In this document: positions 34,647 to 42,801 of the stretch, piece by piece
Layout of the letters: every line of letters starts with the position of its first letter
How positions within the stretch are numbered: position 1 is the stretch's first letter
Origin: Singulisphaera sp. GP187
Lineage (GTDB): Bacteria > Planctomycetota > Phycisphaerae > Phycisphaerales > SM1A02
Direction of reading: 5' to 3'
Assembly: GCA_945862215.1 (NCBI GenBank)
Contig: CAMAXY010000019.1
Span: forward strand, 1-43,514
DNA length: 43,514 bases
Translations under genes and position numbers: made by a program
Notes under the pieces: model-generated
What the model was told of the DNA's origin: nothing
Seen by the model: only the letters and a program-made list of their open reading frames with translations
Database searches by the model: none

Positions 34647-35630
34647 TTAACGCTTGACCCCAGCGCCATGTGTAAACAGCGCAGAGATCGACTGATCATG
34701 GTGAATACGATGCACTGCTTCGCCCAAAAGCGAAGCAACTGACAAGACGGTCAATTTCGAATCGAGCATTTTATGCCGCTGTCCCACGGGAATCGTGTCC
34801 GTGGAAATGATGCGGGAGATGGGGCTTTCCATCAGGCGCTCGCAAGCCATGCCAACAAAGAGTCCGTGAGTGCAAGCGATATGAACTGCCTTTGCACCAT
34901 GCTCCATGACAACCTTCGCAGCTTCGCAGACAGTGCCAGCGGTGGAAATCATGTCGTCGAACATCAGCACGGTTGTGCCTTCGACTGAACCAATGAGATT
35001 TTTCACAGAGACCTTTGATCCACTGTGTCGCCGCTTATCGATGATCGCCAAATCTGCGCCGAGCAAGTTGGCGTACATATTTGCGACCTTCACATTTCCA
35101 ACATCGGGTGAAACGATCGTCAGTTCGCCAAGTTCGCCGCGAATGCGACGGAAGTGATCGCTGATGACTGGTGCTGCAGTGAGATGGTCGACGGGAATAT
35201 CAAAGAAACCCTGAATCTGAGCAGCGTGCAAATCCATACAGAGAACGCGCTGAGCTCCAGCGGTTGTGATCAGATTCGCCACTAATTTCGCGGTGATTGG
35301 CACGCGCCCTTCGTCTTTGCGATCTTGCCGCGCATATCCAAAGTACGGAATGACTGCGGTGATTCGCCGCGCACTTGCGCGTCGCAAGCAGTCGATGAAT
35401 ACAAGCAATTCCATGATGGTCTGATTGACAGGGTCGCTGCACGACTGCACGATGTAGCAGTCGCGTCCACGAACATCCTCATCCAGTTTGACCAGCAATT
35501 CGCCATCAGGAAAAACGACAGTCTGCGCTTGGCCAATGGGCAATTCCAAGTGGTCGCACATGGATTGTGCTAAGACGCGTCCAGTTGATCCAGCGAAAAT
35601 TTTCAGTTGTTCTCGATCGCTTGCGCTCAT
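34647..35630 (-). CDS. prs: ribose-phosphate pyrophosphokinase
   Basis: 327 residues. ATG at 35630 overlaps the upstream stop as TGATG; a TTG one codon earlier is less likely. Prs makes PRPP from ribose 5-phosphate and ATP for nucleotide, His and Trp synthesis. Conserved segments: FAGSTGRVLAQSMCDHL, FPDGELLVKLDEDVRGRD, IPYFGYARQDRKD, the flexible-loop/PRPP region SPDVGNVKVANMYANLLGAD and IDKRR, and the phosphate-binding loop VLMFDDMISTAGTVCEA. Length is slightly above the usual 310-320. Confidence 0.96.
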   Translation of the reverse strand: MSASDREQLKIFAGSTGRVLAQSMCDHLELPIGQAQTVVFPDGELLVKLDEDVRGRDCYIVQSCSDPVNQTIMELLVFIDCLRRASARRITAVIPYFGYARQDRKDEGRVPITAKLVANLITTAGAQRVLCMDLHAAQIQGFFDIPVDHLTAAPVISDHFRRIRGELGELTIVSPDVGNVKVANMYANLLGADLAIIDKRRHSGSKVSVKNLIGSVEGTTVLMFDDMISTAGTVCEAAKVVMEHGAKAVHIACTHGLFVGMACERLMESPISRIISTDTIPVGQRHKMLDSKLTVLSVASLLGEAVHRIHHDQSISALFTHGAGVKR

Positions 35631-36442
35631 CAATGTCTCTCCTGGCTGTGGGATTGAGTTTTCAAACGTAAAAGTTCCGAGACCTCCGCCAGTTGTTCTG
35701 GCGTGTTGACGGAAAGAACTTCTTCTGGCGGCACTGCGTCAACAACATGCACAGCGCGTCCGGCTTTCTTGAGAATATGAAAGACGTCGGTGATGTAATA
35801 CTCACCAGCTGCGTTTCGATTGTCGACTTGCGCAAGCGTGTCCAAAAGTGCGCCGAGTTCGAAGCAGTAATACGAAGGATTGATTTCTCGATTCATCAAC
35901 TGCGCAGGGGTGCAATCTTTTTGTTCGACGATTGCGCTGAATTCTCCCTTGGAATCTCGGGAAATTCGGCCATAACCCGCGGCATCTGGAATGACGCTTG
36001 TCGCAAGTGTTGCCGCCGCGTTGGCAGTGCGGTGCGCGTTGAGAAGCGTCGCAATCGTGGCGGGCGTGATCAGCGGACCATCGCCGCAGAGCACGAGCAA
36101 TTCACTTGCGCGATCAACATTCAGAAGCAGGGGGCGCGCTTGATCGACGGCGTGCCCAGTTCCAAGTTGTGGAGATTGCCGCACGAATTCAATATTCGAT
36201 CGACCTTGGAAATGCGCTCGAATGATTTCTTCTTGATGTCCAACCACCAGAATGATTCGCTTGATCCCAACAGCAGAAACAGCATCAACAACCCATTCAA
36301 CAAGCGGCTTGCCGAATGCAGTGTGCATAACTTTGGGCAGATCGCTGTTCATGCGAGTTCCCTTGCCTGCGGCCAAGATGACAGCAGTCGTCGAATGAAA
36401 ACTCGACGAAGCACTTTGTGAAGTTGAGGAGGGACGAATCAC
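35630..36442 (-). CDS. nucleotidyltransferase similar to the N-terminal domain of GlmU
   Basis: 270 residues, GTG 36442 with GGAG upstream. The fold is the sugar-nucleotide pyrophosphorylase type: TTAVILAAGKGTRMNSDLPKVMH (the L-x-x-G-x-G-T-R-M signature and the Lys), VGHQEEIIRAHF, SPQLGTGHAVDQA, LVLCGDGPLITP and INPSYYCFELGAL, NRNAAGEYYITDVF. This matches the UDP-GlcNAc pyrophosphorylase half of GlmU, which joins UTP to GlcNAc-1-phosphate. The left-handed beta-helix acetyltransferase half is missing, so the acetylation step would need another protein. It is translationally coupled to prs. Another sugar-phosphate substrate cannot be excluded. Confidence 0.85.
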   Translation of the reverse strand: MIRPSSTSQSASSSFHSTTAVILAAGKGTRMNSDLPKVMHTAFGKPLVEWVVDAVSAVGIKRIILVVGHQEEIIRAHFQGRSNIEFVRQSPQLGTGHAVDQARPLLLNVDRASELLVLCGDGPLITPATIATLLNAHRTANAAATLATSVIPDAAGYGRISRDSKGEFSAIVEQKDCTPAQLMNREINPSYYCFELGALLDTLAQVDNRNAAGEYYITDVFHILKKAGRAVHVVDAVPPEEVLSVNTPEQLAEVSELLRLKTQSHSQERH

Positions 36443-36487
36443 GATGAACGCTCCAGTCAGTTCGAAAGGATGTCGATCGAATCAAAA

Positions 36488-36558
36488 TTAGCCCACCTTG
36501 ATTTGAACAAGGACTAAGAGAACCAAAATCTCCTGTGCTACCGTTACACCATGGGCCA
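36488..36558 (-). tRNA. tRNA-Gln (anticodon TTG)
   Basis: The minus strand folds as a cloverleaf: acceptor TGGCCCA/TGGGCTA (one G-T), D stem GTGT/GCAC, anticodon stem GGAGA/TCTCT around loop TTTTGGT (anticodon TTG, reads CAA), and T stem CCTTG/CAAGG around TTCAAAT. The discriminator base is A at 36488 and no CCA is encoded. It lies just upstream of the nucleotidyltransferase gene. Confidence 0.92.
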
Positions 36559-36963
36559 AATGCACCGCCGAATAATAACCTCGGCGCAAGATAATTTGAT
36601 TGATCGATCGAACCAAAGTTCAAGTCCCTCGAAAGGGCTTGCAACGCAGGGGGAGTCGATGCCACAGTGCGTTCGCTGTTGGCACCGCGTCGGATCAACC
36701 GACGACGGAAACGCTCGACGCGGGGTCGGGCGTCCATCTCTGGGACCCTTGCCGCGGCTTCCTCTAGGCTGGAGTGTCCCTTGGCCGCGCCAAGACACCC
36801 CTTGCGGCGCCGCTGATTTCAAGCCGAGGCTTGAGATCATCCGTCACCGACGGCCCCTCTGTGAGGAAGGAAGAAGTTACTACAAATACGACTTCTCGCA
36901 AGGGGCTTTTGCTGCAATCTCCGATTTGTTTCTTACTGTTCTAATTCAAGGGAGTTCATCCAA
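36559..36963. ncRNA. GC-rich, strongly structured block, possible structured RNA
   Basis: The 405 bp between tRNA-Gln and aat hold no convincing gene. From about 36621 to 36866 one perfect or near-perfect hairpin follows another: CAAG-CCCT/AGGG-CTTG (36621-36641), TGCCACAG/CTGTTGGCA (~36660-36684), CGTCGG/CCGACG (36688-36704), GTGTC-TTGGC/GCCAA-GACAC (~36774-36798), TCAAGCC/GGCTTGA (36819-36834), CCGTC/GACGG (36841-36853) and CCTC/GAGG (~36856-36866). GC content is clearly above the surroundings. No conserved RNase P, tmRNA, SRP or 6S motif was recognised on either strand, so strand and class are left open. The promoter and GGGAG ribosome binding site of aat lie at the right end. Confidence 0.45.
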
Positions 36964-37590
36964 ATGACAACAATGGACCCAATTCAAATCGTTCTCGATG
37001 CATATCGAGAGGGCGCATTTCCTATGGCGGACCCAGATTCTGGCGAAATTGACTTCTTTTCCAGCGATCCGCGGTGCATTCTGCCGCTCGATGACGGGGG
37101 GCTGAAGGTTTCCAAGACGCTCGCAAGAGTTCACCGCAGTGGGAAATTTAAGGTGGTCATCAATTCTGCATTCGAGCGGGTGATCACGGCTTGCGCCCAA
37201 GATCGCGCTCCCGAGAATCGTTCGTGGATTTCAAGCGAGCTTGCGCAGATTTATTTGGAACTTCATCGCCGAGGTCACGCGCATTCTGTTGAAGCGTGGC
37301 TTGGTGATGCACTCGTAGGCGGACTTTATGGCGTCGCTATCGGCGGGGCTTTCTTTGGCGAAAGCATGTTCAGTCGACCTCTGGAAGGGGGACGCGACGC
37401 AAGCAAGGTTTGCTTGGTTTCGCTAGTCAATCGACTGCGCTCCCTTGGATTTGTGCTGCTGGATTGCCAGTATGCCAATCCTCATATGGTCTCGCTCGGT
37501 GCGATTGAAATTCCCGCTCAGGGCTATCTGGTTAGATTGGCATCAGCGGTTGATTTAAAAAGCGTTTCGCCTTTTGACGGCGAACAATAA
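36964..37590 (+). CDS. aat: leucyl/phenylalanyl-tRNA--protein transferase
   Basis: 208 residues, ATG 36964 with GGGAG nine bases upstream. Aat adds Leu or Phe to proteins with N-terminal Arg or Lys, marking them for ClpS/ClpAP. Typical features: AYREGAFPMAD ... WFSPDPR-like region (FFSSDPRCILPL), RSWISSELAQIYLELHRRGHAHSVEAW, GGLYGVAIGGAFFGESMFS and ASKVCLVSLVNRL, LLDCQYANPHMVSLGA. Length (usual 200-240) fits. The WxxP motif often seen near the start reads FFSSDP here, a normal variant. Confidence 0.95.
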   Translation: MTTMDPIQIVLDAYREGAFPMADPDSGEIDFFSSDPRCILPLDDGGLKVSKTLARVHRSGKFKVVINSAFERVITACAQDRAPENRSWISSELAQIYLELHRRGHAHSVEAWLGDALVGGLYGVAIGGAFFGESMFSRPLEGGRDASKVCLVSLVNRLRSLGFVLLDCQYANPHMVSLGAIEIPAQGYLVRLASAVDLKSVSPFDGEQ

Positions 37591-37925
37591 AGTGCAGAAA
37601 TGCGACTCTTGCGGGCAAAGTGTCCACGAAAGGTCGATTTGTGCCCGTAAAGGGGAAGGCAGGAATAATTTCTTGAAAATTGAACATTTCATTTGCAAAG
37701 TGAAATCTGCGGAGTAATTTAACAAAGTAGTGAGCCACAAAGGGCAGTGCGTAAGCGCTGGTTGCATGTTTTGAACTTTGTTTGTTGCTTGCAGAAACCC
37801 TAAGCCTGCCAGATGCAATACAAAGTGAAGTGTTTCTGATTCTTTGTGTTGATTCCTCGTTGAAGCGTGGGTCGCCTCCACTTCTTCAATCTCCCTTTAT
37901 AAACGGCGAACTTTTAAAGGAGTTT
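37591..37925. other. 335 bp intergenic region before the second PEP-CTERM gene
   Basis: No gene is supported. Just after aat an imperfect hairpin (CGGGC-AAA ... TTT-GT-GCCCG, about 37610-37649) could end the aat transcript, but no good T-tract follows. The leader of the PEP-CTERM gene ends with AAAGGAG at 37915-37921. No clear sigma-54 or sigma-70 promoter stands out; TATAAA occurs at about 37898. Confidence 0.4.
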
Positions 37926-38639
37926 ATGTCTACTTTTCAAAAATTAGCCCTTGGATCGCTCGCAGCGATTGCATTCGCCTCAACCTCCAGCGCTGCTCTC
38001 GTCTACGGCGGCGGCACAGAAACTGGCTCCCGCTTTAACGCTGGCGCTGGTGCGATCACTTACATGAACTGCTTCACGGCGATTGACGGCACTGGAGCTC
38101 AAACCCAGCTCGCGGTCGACAGCGCGATCGTCGGCATTCGCCGCCTCGTAGCAGCCGGTGCGCTGACTGATGTTGGCATCAAGATCTATGCCGCCGAAAT
38201 GACCTTTGACGGAACCAACTACGGCCGAGGAGCCAACTACGAGATCTATTCCTCCGCTTCCCTCGGCGCTGGCACTGCGAGCGTCACTCAGCTAGTGAAC
38301 ACTGGCGCGGTATCGGGTGTTACCCTGAACCTGGAAACCGTCTCCAGCGCGGGCTTCGGTGGTTGGTGGATCGGCGTCGAGTTCACCGGCGCAAACGCCG
38401 CAAACACGGCCAACGGCTGGCGCGTCATGAACGCCCCCACCACGGGCGCGTCTCTTAACGCCTTCGGCATATTCAACAATGCTGGCAGCGGTGTGTTCGC
38501 CGCCTTCTTCGCCTTCGGCACTCCGCCGGGGGCTTCGCCAAGCCGCTTAATGGTTGACGTCAATGGCACGCTGGTCCCAGCTCCAGGAGCGATCGCGCTT
38601 CTCGGTCTCGCAGGACTCGTTGGACGTCGTCGACGCTGA
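37926..38639 (+). CDS. secreted PEP-CTERM-type protein
   Basis: 237 residues from ATG 37926, selected because AAAGGAG sits just upstream and the leader MSTFQKLALGSLAAIAFAS-TSSAAL is a signal peptide. The body is beta-rich, rich in Ala/Gly/Thr/Asn (for example YGGGTETGSRFNAGAGA, GFGGWWIGVEFTGA), consistent with a secreted beta-sandwich, without recognised domain. The tail VPAPGAIALLGLAGLVGRRRR is the sorting signal, like that of the protein at 7482-8090. GC-rich codons compared with its neighbours (many GGC, GCC, ACC) hint at higher expression or a different origin. A perfect terminator follows. The remnant at 7105-7290 is a close relative of its C-terminal third. Confidence 0.88.
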   Translation: MSTFQKLALGSLAAIAFASTSSAALVYGGGTETGSRFNAGAGAITYMNCFTAIDGTGAQTQLAVDSAIVGIRRLVAAGALTDVGIKIYAAEMTFDGTNYGRGANYEIYSSASLGAGTASVTQLVNTGAVSGVTLNLETVSSAGFGGWWIGVEFTGANAANTANGWRVMNAPTTGASLNAFGIFNNAGSGVFAAFFAFGTPPGASPSRLMVDVNGTLVPAPGAIALLGLAGLVGRRRR

Positions 38640-38675
38640 GTCGATTCTGATCTGACACTATCAAGTATGAACAGG

Positions 38676-38703
38676 CACCCCGTCGAAAGACGGGGTGTTT
38701 TTC
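38676..38703 (+). terminator. intrinsic terminator of the second PEP-CTERM gene
   Basis: CACCCCGTC, tetraloop GAAA, GACGGGGTG (38676-38697) followed by TTTTTCTG: a 9 bp perfect stem with GNRA loop and T-tract, 36 bp past the stop codon. Confidence 0.95.
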
Positions 38704-38757
38704 TGTTTGTGCTTGGAATCTTTTTTCTAGACTCTGCTCTCGCGACCTAAATTGCAG

Positions 38758-39819
38758 TCACTTGATTGGCGCTGGTGTGGCGGGAGCTGATGTGGCAGGA
38801 GCTGCCGTGGCGGGCGCTTGAATAAATGTTGGAATTTGATCTGGATGCAGGGTCACAAGATGCAAATCCGACAATACGTCTACGCCAGTCTCGGAAAAAA
38901 CATAGCGCAAGAAGTCGGTCATCATGGGAGAAAGTTTCCCTGTCGAGTCCAAGAAAGTCACCAAAGTGAGCGGTCGCGACAGAGGATACGAACCATCATA
39001 GATACTCTTGAAACTCGGTTCTACGAAAGGGCCATCATCTTTCGCTGAGATCGCAAGCGCGCGCGCTCGGGGTTGCCTGAGTGCGAAAGACGCTATTCCC
39101 AAAGCGTTCTTGTATGCGCAGCACGCATTGATGACAGCAGAGGGTGTGGGCTCGATGAAACAAAGACTGGTTGTGAAGCGTTCTCCAGGCATTGCAAAAC
39201 TGACAAATTCCTTCACGGTTCCAGACCCGCGATCGCCAGTATGCAGTCGAATCCATTCATCTCCAAGTGGAGAAGTTGGATCGATTTCGTTCCATCGAAA
39301 AATTGGAGTCTTTGTTTTCAAATGTGTGATCGAAAATGCACCATTCAGTTGTGTGGACGTCATCCCTTTCAATGGATTGTCTTTGTTGACAAAGACACAA
39401 ACAGCATCTGCAGCAATGGGGATCTGGATGATTTTTTTCTTTGTGGCTGATTCGATCGCATTTTGTTCTTCAGTGCTCAGCGCTCTTGAAACAGACGCGA
39501 AGTCACATTCACCTGCAATGAGTGAAGCAATTCCATCTTCGGAGCCTCCTCCGCGCACGACGACAGTGCACTTGGGATAGATGCTCATAAAGGAGTCAGC
39601 AAGGGCTGAAAGAGCTGTCGCCATTGTGTCGGATCCCGTGATTCTGATCTTTCCGATCCACGGTTGATCGAGTGGCGCAAATGTTGGGAAAGCTTCCACA
39701 ATCTCAGACATTTGCAATTCTTCGCTCTGTGCAAGAGTTGTGGGCGTGGCTGGATTTGGAACCGATTGAGTGGCACACAGCGCCGTGATGAGAGAGAGGA
39801 TGCCAATGGTGATTTGCAT
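38758..39819 (-). CDS. PstS-like phosphate (anion) binding protein
   Basis: 353 residues; ATG 39819 with GGAG seven bases upstream that overlaps the stop of the preceding gene. A signal peptide is present (ITIGILSLITALCAT). The PstS/PBP-like fold is indicated by GKIRITGSDTMATALSALA, VVRGGGSEDGIASLIAGECDFASVSR, IPIAADAVCVFVNKDNP, LHTGDRGSGTVKEFV and the late region SRPLTLVTFLDSTGK. These are the anion-contact loops of PstS. No pstC, pstA or pstB is next to it; instead it closes a ychF-mscL-lipoprotein series, so it may be a stand-alone binding protein. The C-terminus is an Ala/Pro/Thr tail from a 15 bp repeat. Confidence 0.8.
   Translation of the reverse strand: MQITIGILSLITALCATQSVPNPATPTTLAQSEELQMSEIVEAFPTFAPLDQPWIGKIRITGSDTMATALSALADSFMSIYPKCTVVVRGGGSEDGIASLIAGECDFASVSRALSTEEQNAIESATKKKIIQIPIAADAVCVFVNKDNPLKGMTSTQLNGAFSITHLKTKTPIFRWNEIDPTSPLGDEWIRLHTGDRGSGTVKEFVSFAMPGERFTTSLCFIEPTPSAVINACCAYKNALGIASFALRQPRARALAISAKDDGPFVEPSFKSIYDGSYPLSRPLTLVTFLDSTGKLSPMMTDFLRYVFSETGVDVLSDLHLVTLHPDQIPTFIQAPATAAPATSAPATPAPIK
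38777..38821 (-). repeat. 15 bp imperfect tandem repeat, three copies
   Basis: Units 38777-38791, 38792-38806 and 38807-38821 (plus-strand pattern GTGGCGGGAGCTGAT with a few changes). On the coding strand they encode the APATxAPAT-like tail of the PstS-like protein. The unit is a multiple of three, so copy changes keep the frame. Confidence 0.8.
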
Positions 39820-39821
39820 AT

Positions 39822-41210
39822 TCAACTCCGACGATGACTTCGCCACCAAATGATGGCGACGATGAATGCGAAAATGACGAAGAGCAGAATTCCTGCGCGA
39901 ATAAAAATTCCATTCACAACATCTTCAGTTGCGAGTTGGACTTCAGAGATTCGCAGGCGAATGAGAGATTCGAGTGGTTTCAGGCGCAAATCGAGATCTT
40001 TTTCGTCAAGTAGTTTATCTGTTGTCGAAAGGAATTTGTTCGCCTCTGTCAGATTGGACTGGACTTGATTTAAGAGGCTGGCATAGTCGGCCAGATCAAT
40101 CGGTTTCGAAGGCGCAGCGTTATTGGGGGCAGCCTTTGCTGCAGATTCCTGCATCTGGCCCACCGTCGTCAGAGTGGTGTTGACCAGCCCAACAGTTGTT
40201 CCAGCCTCTTTGGCGATTCGCTCTGCACTTGTTGCAATGGGGGCGATTTTGTCCACGAGTGATATGGTCGAAGTGATCGAGTCTTTGTATTGACTCAAAA
40301 GTTTGCTTGCGACTTCACTGTTTTGATTCAGCAGGTTTGGGATATCGCCAATCACGCCACTCACTTTGTTTGTATCCGACAATGCTTGCCGAACCTCAGG
40401 CATGATCAAAAGGTCATACACAAACGCTTCCAATTGCCAATTGATAAAGAGCGGCACGCGCTTGGCATAAAACAGAGAGCGATCAAGTGCGCGTTGGGTT
40501 TGAGCGATCTGCTCAGTTGCACGGTCAATTGGTTCGAGAAGTCCTCCGCCATCCTTGACCTCTTCTATAAGGGCGACTCCCTTCGCGCTTGCGATGTCGG
40601 CAAACCGAACATACGCGACGAATTCTGCTCCACCGTTTTTCTGCCACCAAGTGGAGATAATTAAATCAAGTTGCTCGAGTTGGTCTTCGGTAAAAATCCG
40701 TGCTGAACATGCCCAAATATCCTCTCGGGCTCTGCGCAAGTTTTCGACAAACGGCTGCGCTCGTTCTCCCCAGATTTTTTGCGACTTGCCAGAATCGACC
40801 CAGTAGTAATTCTGCAAAGTCACCACGATGAGTTGATCGATCAACTGCGTGAACGTATCTGGGCTCGATGCGATGTCGTACATACTCGAGACGCCGAGCA
40901 ACCGTACTGCATTCATCATCCTCCTCTGCTCAAGAGATGGATTGTCTCGCATCACCTTTTCGCTTGCGCTGGTGATCAGGGTGTAATAGCGATCCGCGAA
41001 AGCATTGGAAAGTTCTTCGAGTTGATCGAGCGTGATCGTTGCGTCGCGCAGACCACTCTTTCCTCCTGTCGCTGTCCCGGCTCGGCCGGCAAGATCTGCC
41101 TGCTTCTTTTTCGCAGATGCCGCGCAAGAGCACAGCATCGAAATTGCAAGGACAATTGAGGCAATGCGAGCGATCGTCCGTGCGGTTGGTGTGCGAAGCG
41201 TAGAAGTCAT
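39822..41210 (-). CDS. lipoprotein of unknown function with C-terminal membrane helix
   Basis: 462 residues; ATG 41210 overlaps the mscL stop (ATGA). Leader RIASIVLAISMLCSC has a good lipobox (Cys29). The middle is alpha-helical with coiled-coil character (TEQIAQTQRALDRSLFYAKR, VQSNLTEANKFLSTTDKLLDE). A second hydrophobic helix near 436-457 (GIFIRAGILLFVIFAFIVAIIWW) is followed by RSHRRS. A lipid anchor at one end and a membrane helix with basic end at the other is unusual: both ends could sit in membranes, or the Cys29 site is not used. No family recognised. It starts within mscL and its stop is followed 2 bp later by the PstS-like gene, so all three are co-translated. Confidence 0.75.
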   Translation of the reverse strand: MTSTLRTPTARTIARIASIVLAISMLCSCAASAKKKQADLAGRAGTATGGKSGLRDATITLDQLEELSNAFADRYYTLITSASEKVMRDNPSLEQRRMMNAVRLLGVSSMYDIASSPDTFTQLIDQLIVVTLQNYYWVDSGKSQKIWGERAQPFVENLRRAREDIWACSARIFTEDQLEQLDLIISTWWQKNGGAEFVAYVRFADIASAKGVALIEEVKDGGGLLEPIDRATEQIAQTQRALDRSLFYAKRVPLFINWQLEAFVYDLLIMPEVRQALSDTNKVSGVIGDIPNLLNQNSEVASKLLSQYKDSITSTISLVDKIAPIATSAERIAKEAGTTVGLVNTTLTTVGQMQESAAKAAPNNAAPSKPIDLADYASLLNQVQSNLTEANKFLSTTDKLLDEKDLDLRLKPLESLIRLRISEVQLATEDVVNGIFIRAGILLFVIFAFIVAIIWWRSHRRS

Positions 41211-41563
41211 TGTGGTGTTGATCGCGCGGCCATCGTCTTGGCCATCACGCGAACGGCGATGAAGGCACTGAATGCAACAATGAAAAACTCCACAAGCGAA
41301 TTCAGGAACATGCCATAACGAATTGCGACAGCAGGGGCAGTGATTTGCGTTGCGGCATCCAGAATTGGTTTCTTCAGCACGATTTCGAGATTCTTGAAGT
41401 CAACACCGCCGATAGCGAGGCCAAGTGGCGGCATGATCAGATCAGAAACAATCGAATTGATGATCTTGTTGAACGCCGCGCCGACAACAATTCCAATCGC
41501 CATATCGATGGCATTTCCTTTGACGGCGAACGATTTGAAGTCTTCAATAAATTTGCTGAACAT
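41207..41563 (-). CDS. mscL: large-conductance mechanosensitive channel
   Basis: 118 residues, ATG 41563. MscL is a homopentameric channel that opens under membrane tension and protects against osmotic downshock. The N-terminal amphipathic start and helix 1 are very clear: FIEDFKSFAVKGNAIDMAIGIVVGAAFNKIINSIVSDL-type, then IMPPLGLAIGGVDFKNLEIVLK, and helix 2 MFLNSLVEFFIVAFSAFIAVRVM. The cytoplasmic tail is short (ends AKTMAARSTPQ), so the protein is a little shorter than the usual 130-150. It overlaps the lipoprotein gene by 4 bp and follows ychF by 47 bp. Confidence 0.93.
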   Translation of the reverse strand: MFSKFIEDFKSFAVKGNAIDMAIGIVVGAAFNKIINSIVSDLIMPPLGLAIGGVDFKNLEIVLKKPILDAATQITAPAVAIRYGMFLNSLVEFFIVAFSAFIAVRVMAKTMAARSTPQ

Positions 41564-41610
41564 TTTGAGTGTCTTGTCCTATGTTTTGCCATACTTGAGG
41601 CGTACGCAGT

Positions 41611-42699
41611 TTATGGATTAAACAAGAAGTGAACGACATCGCCGTCATGCATGACATATGCCTTGCCTTCGCTTCGCAGCCGACCCGCTTCGCGGATTGC
41701 TTTTTCGCTTTTCAGTTCGAGTAAGTCAGTGACTTTATAAATTTCGGCACGGATGAATCCTTTTTCGAAGTCGGTGTGAATGACACCAGCCGCTTGCGGA
41801 GCCGTCGCGCCTTTGTGAATAGTCCACGCACGAATTTCTTTCTCGCCGGCGGTGAAATAGGACTCGAGTCCGAGGAGTTGATATGCCGCGCGTGCCACAG
41901 AGTCCAGAGCAGGCTCCTTCATACCCAGAGATTCAAGCATTTCCGCACGATCACTTGGTGGAAGTTCAGAAAGTTCGCTTTCGATTCGTGCGCAAACCAC
42001 GCAAACGATTCCACCATTTGCAGCGGCATATGCACGGACTTTTTCGACGAGCGGACCTTTACCTTCGGGGTCGGATTCGTCGACATTCGCCACAAATAAG
42101 ACGCGCTTGGCAGAGATCATTCCAAGCTGCTGCAGGATGACGGCTTCCTCTTGAGTTGGATTGAGAGAGCGCACTGGTCTGGATTCATTCAGCACCACAT
42201 TGCATCTCTCCAAGATCGCTTGGCGTGCAACAGCGTCTTTGTCGCCGTGCATTGCAGTTCGGCGCGCTTTGTCGACCAGACTTTCGACGATCTGAAGGTC
42301 GGCAAGCATCAGTTCGGTCTCGATCGTTCCAATGTCCCGAATGGGATCGACGGTTCCGTCGACGTGCATGACATCTGGGTCGCTGAAACATCGAACAACA
42401 TGCAAGATCGCATCGACTTCGCGAATGTGCGAAAGGAACTTGTTTCCAAGGCCTTCGCCTTCGCTAGCGCCTTTGACTAAGCCGGCGATATCCACCAAGC
42501 GCAGAGCAGCAGGAATAATCTTTTGGCAAGGAATGAAAGTGTTGAGCTGCGCAAGCCGAGTGTCTGGAACCGGAACGATTCCGACATTGGGTTCGATGGT
42601 GCAGAAGGGATAATTCGCCGCCGCCGCACCTGCCGAAGTCAGGGCGTTGAAGAGCGTGCTTTTTCCGACGTTTGGTAATCCGACAATGCCACATTCCAT
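41611..42699 (-). CDS. ychF: redox-regulated ATPase YchF (Obg-type)
   Basis: 362 residues, ATG 42699. YchF binds ATP rather than GTP and interacts with ribosomes. G1 is [15 protein letters not shown], the G2/G3 region is [12 protein letters not shown] and [21 protein letters not shown], and the base-recognition segment reads FVANVDE instead of NKxD, as expected for YchF. The C-terminal TGS domain includes [22 protein letters not shown] and [14 protein letters not shown]. Length is typical (363). No obvious ribosome binding site precedes the ATG. It is divergent from the penicillin-binding protein gene. Confidence 0.96.
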   Translation of the reverse strand: MECGIVGLPNVGKSTLFNALTSAGAAAANYPFCTIEPNVGIVPVPDTRLAQLNTFIPCQKIIPAALRLVDIAGLVKGASEGEGLGNKFLSHIREVDAILHVVRCFSDPDVMHVDGTVDPIRDIGTIETELMLADLQIVESLVDKARRTAMHGDKDAVARQAILERCNVVLNESRPVRSLNPTQEEAVILQQLGMISAKRVLFVANVDESDPEGKGPLVEKVRAYAAANGGIVCVVCARIESELSELPPSDRAEMLESLGMKEPALDSVARAAYQLLGLESYFTAGEKEIRAWTIHKGATAPQAAGVIHTDFEKGFIRAEIYKVTDLLELKSEKAIREAGRLRSEGKAYVMHDGDVVHFLFNP

Positions 42700-42801
42700 A
42701 AGGAGAGGAATACTAACAATCTTCCCGTTCGCTACACTTTTGCTACTGCCGCATGGACGCGGTAGGCAGGACCGACATCCAGGACAGTCATGGAGGACTG
42801 A

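Noticed and set aside
36559-36963. Protein-coding genes in the GC-rich block, or RNase P RNA, tmRNA, SRP RNA
   Set aside because: Open frames on both strands lack similarity and start signals; the hallmark motifs of the named RNAs were looked for on both strands and not found.
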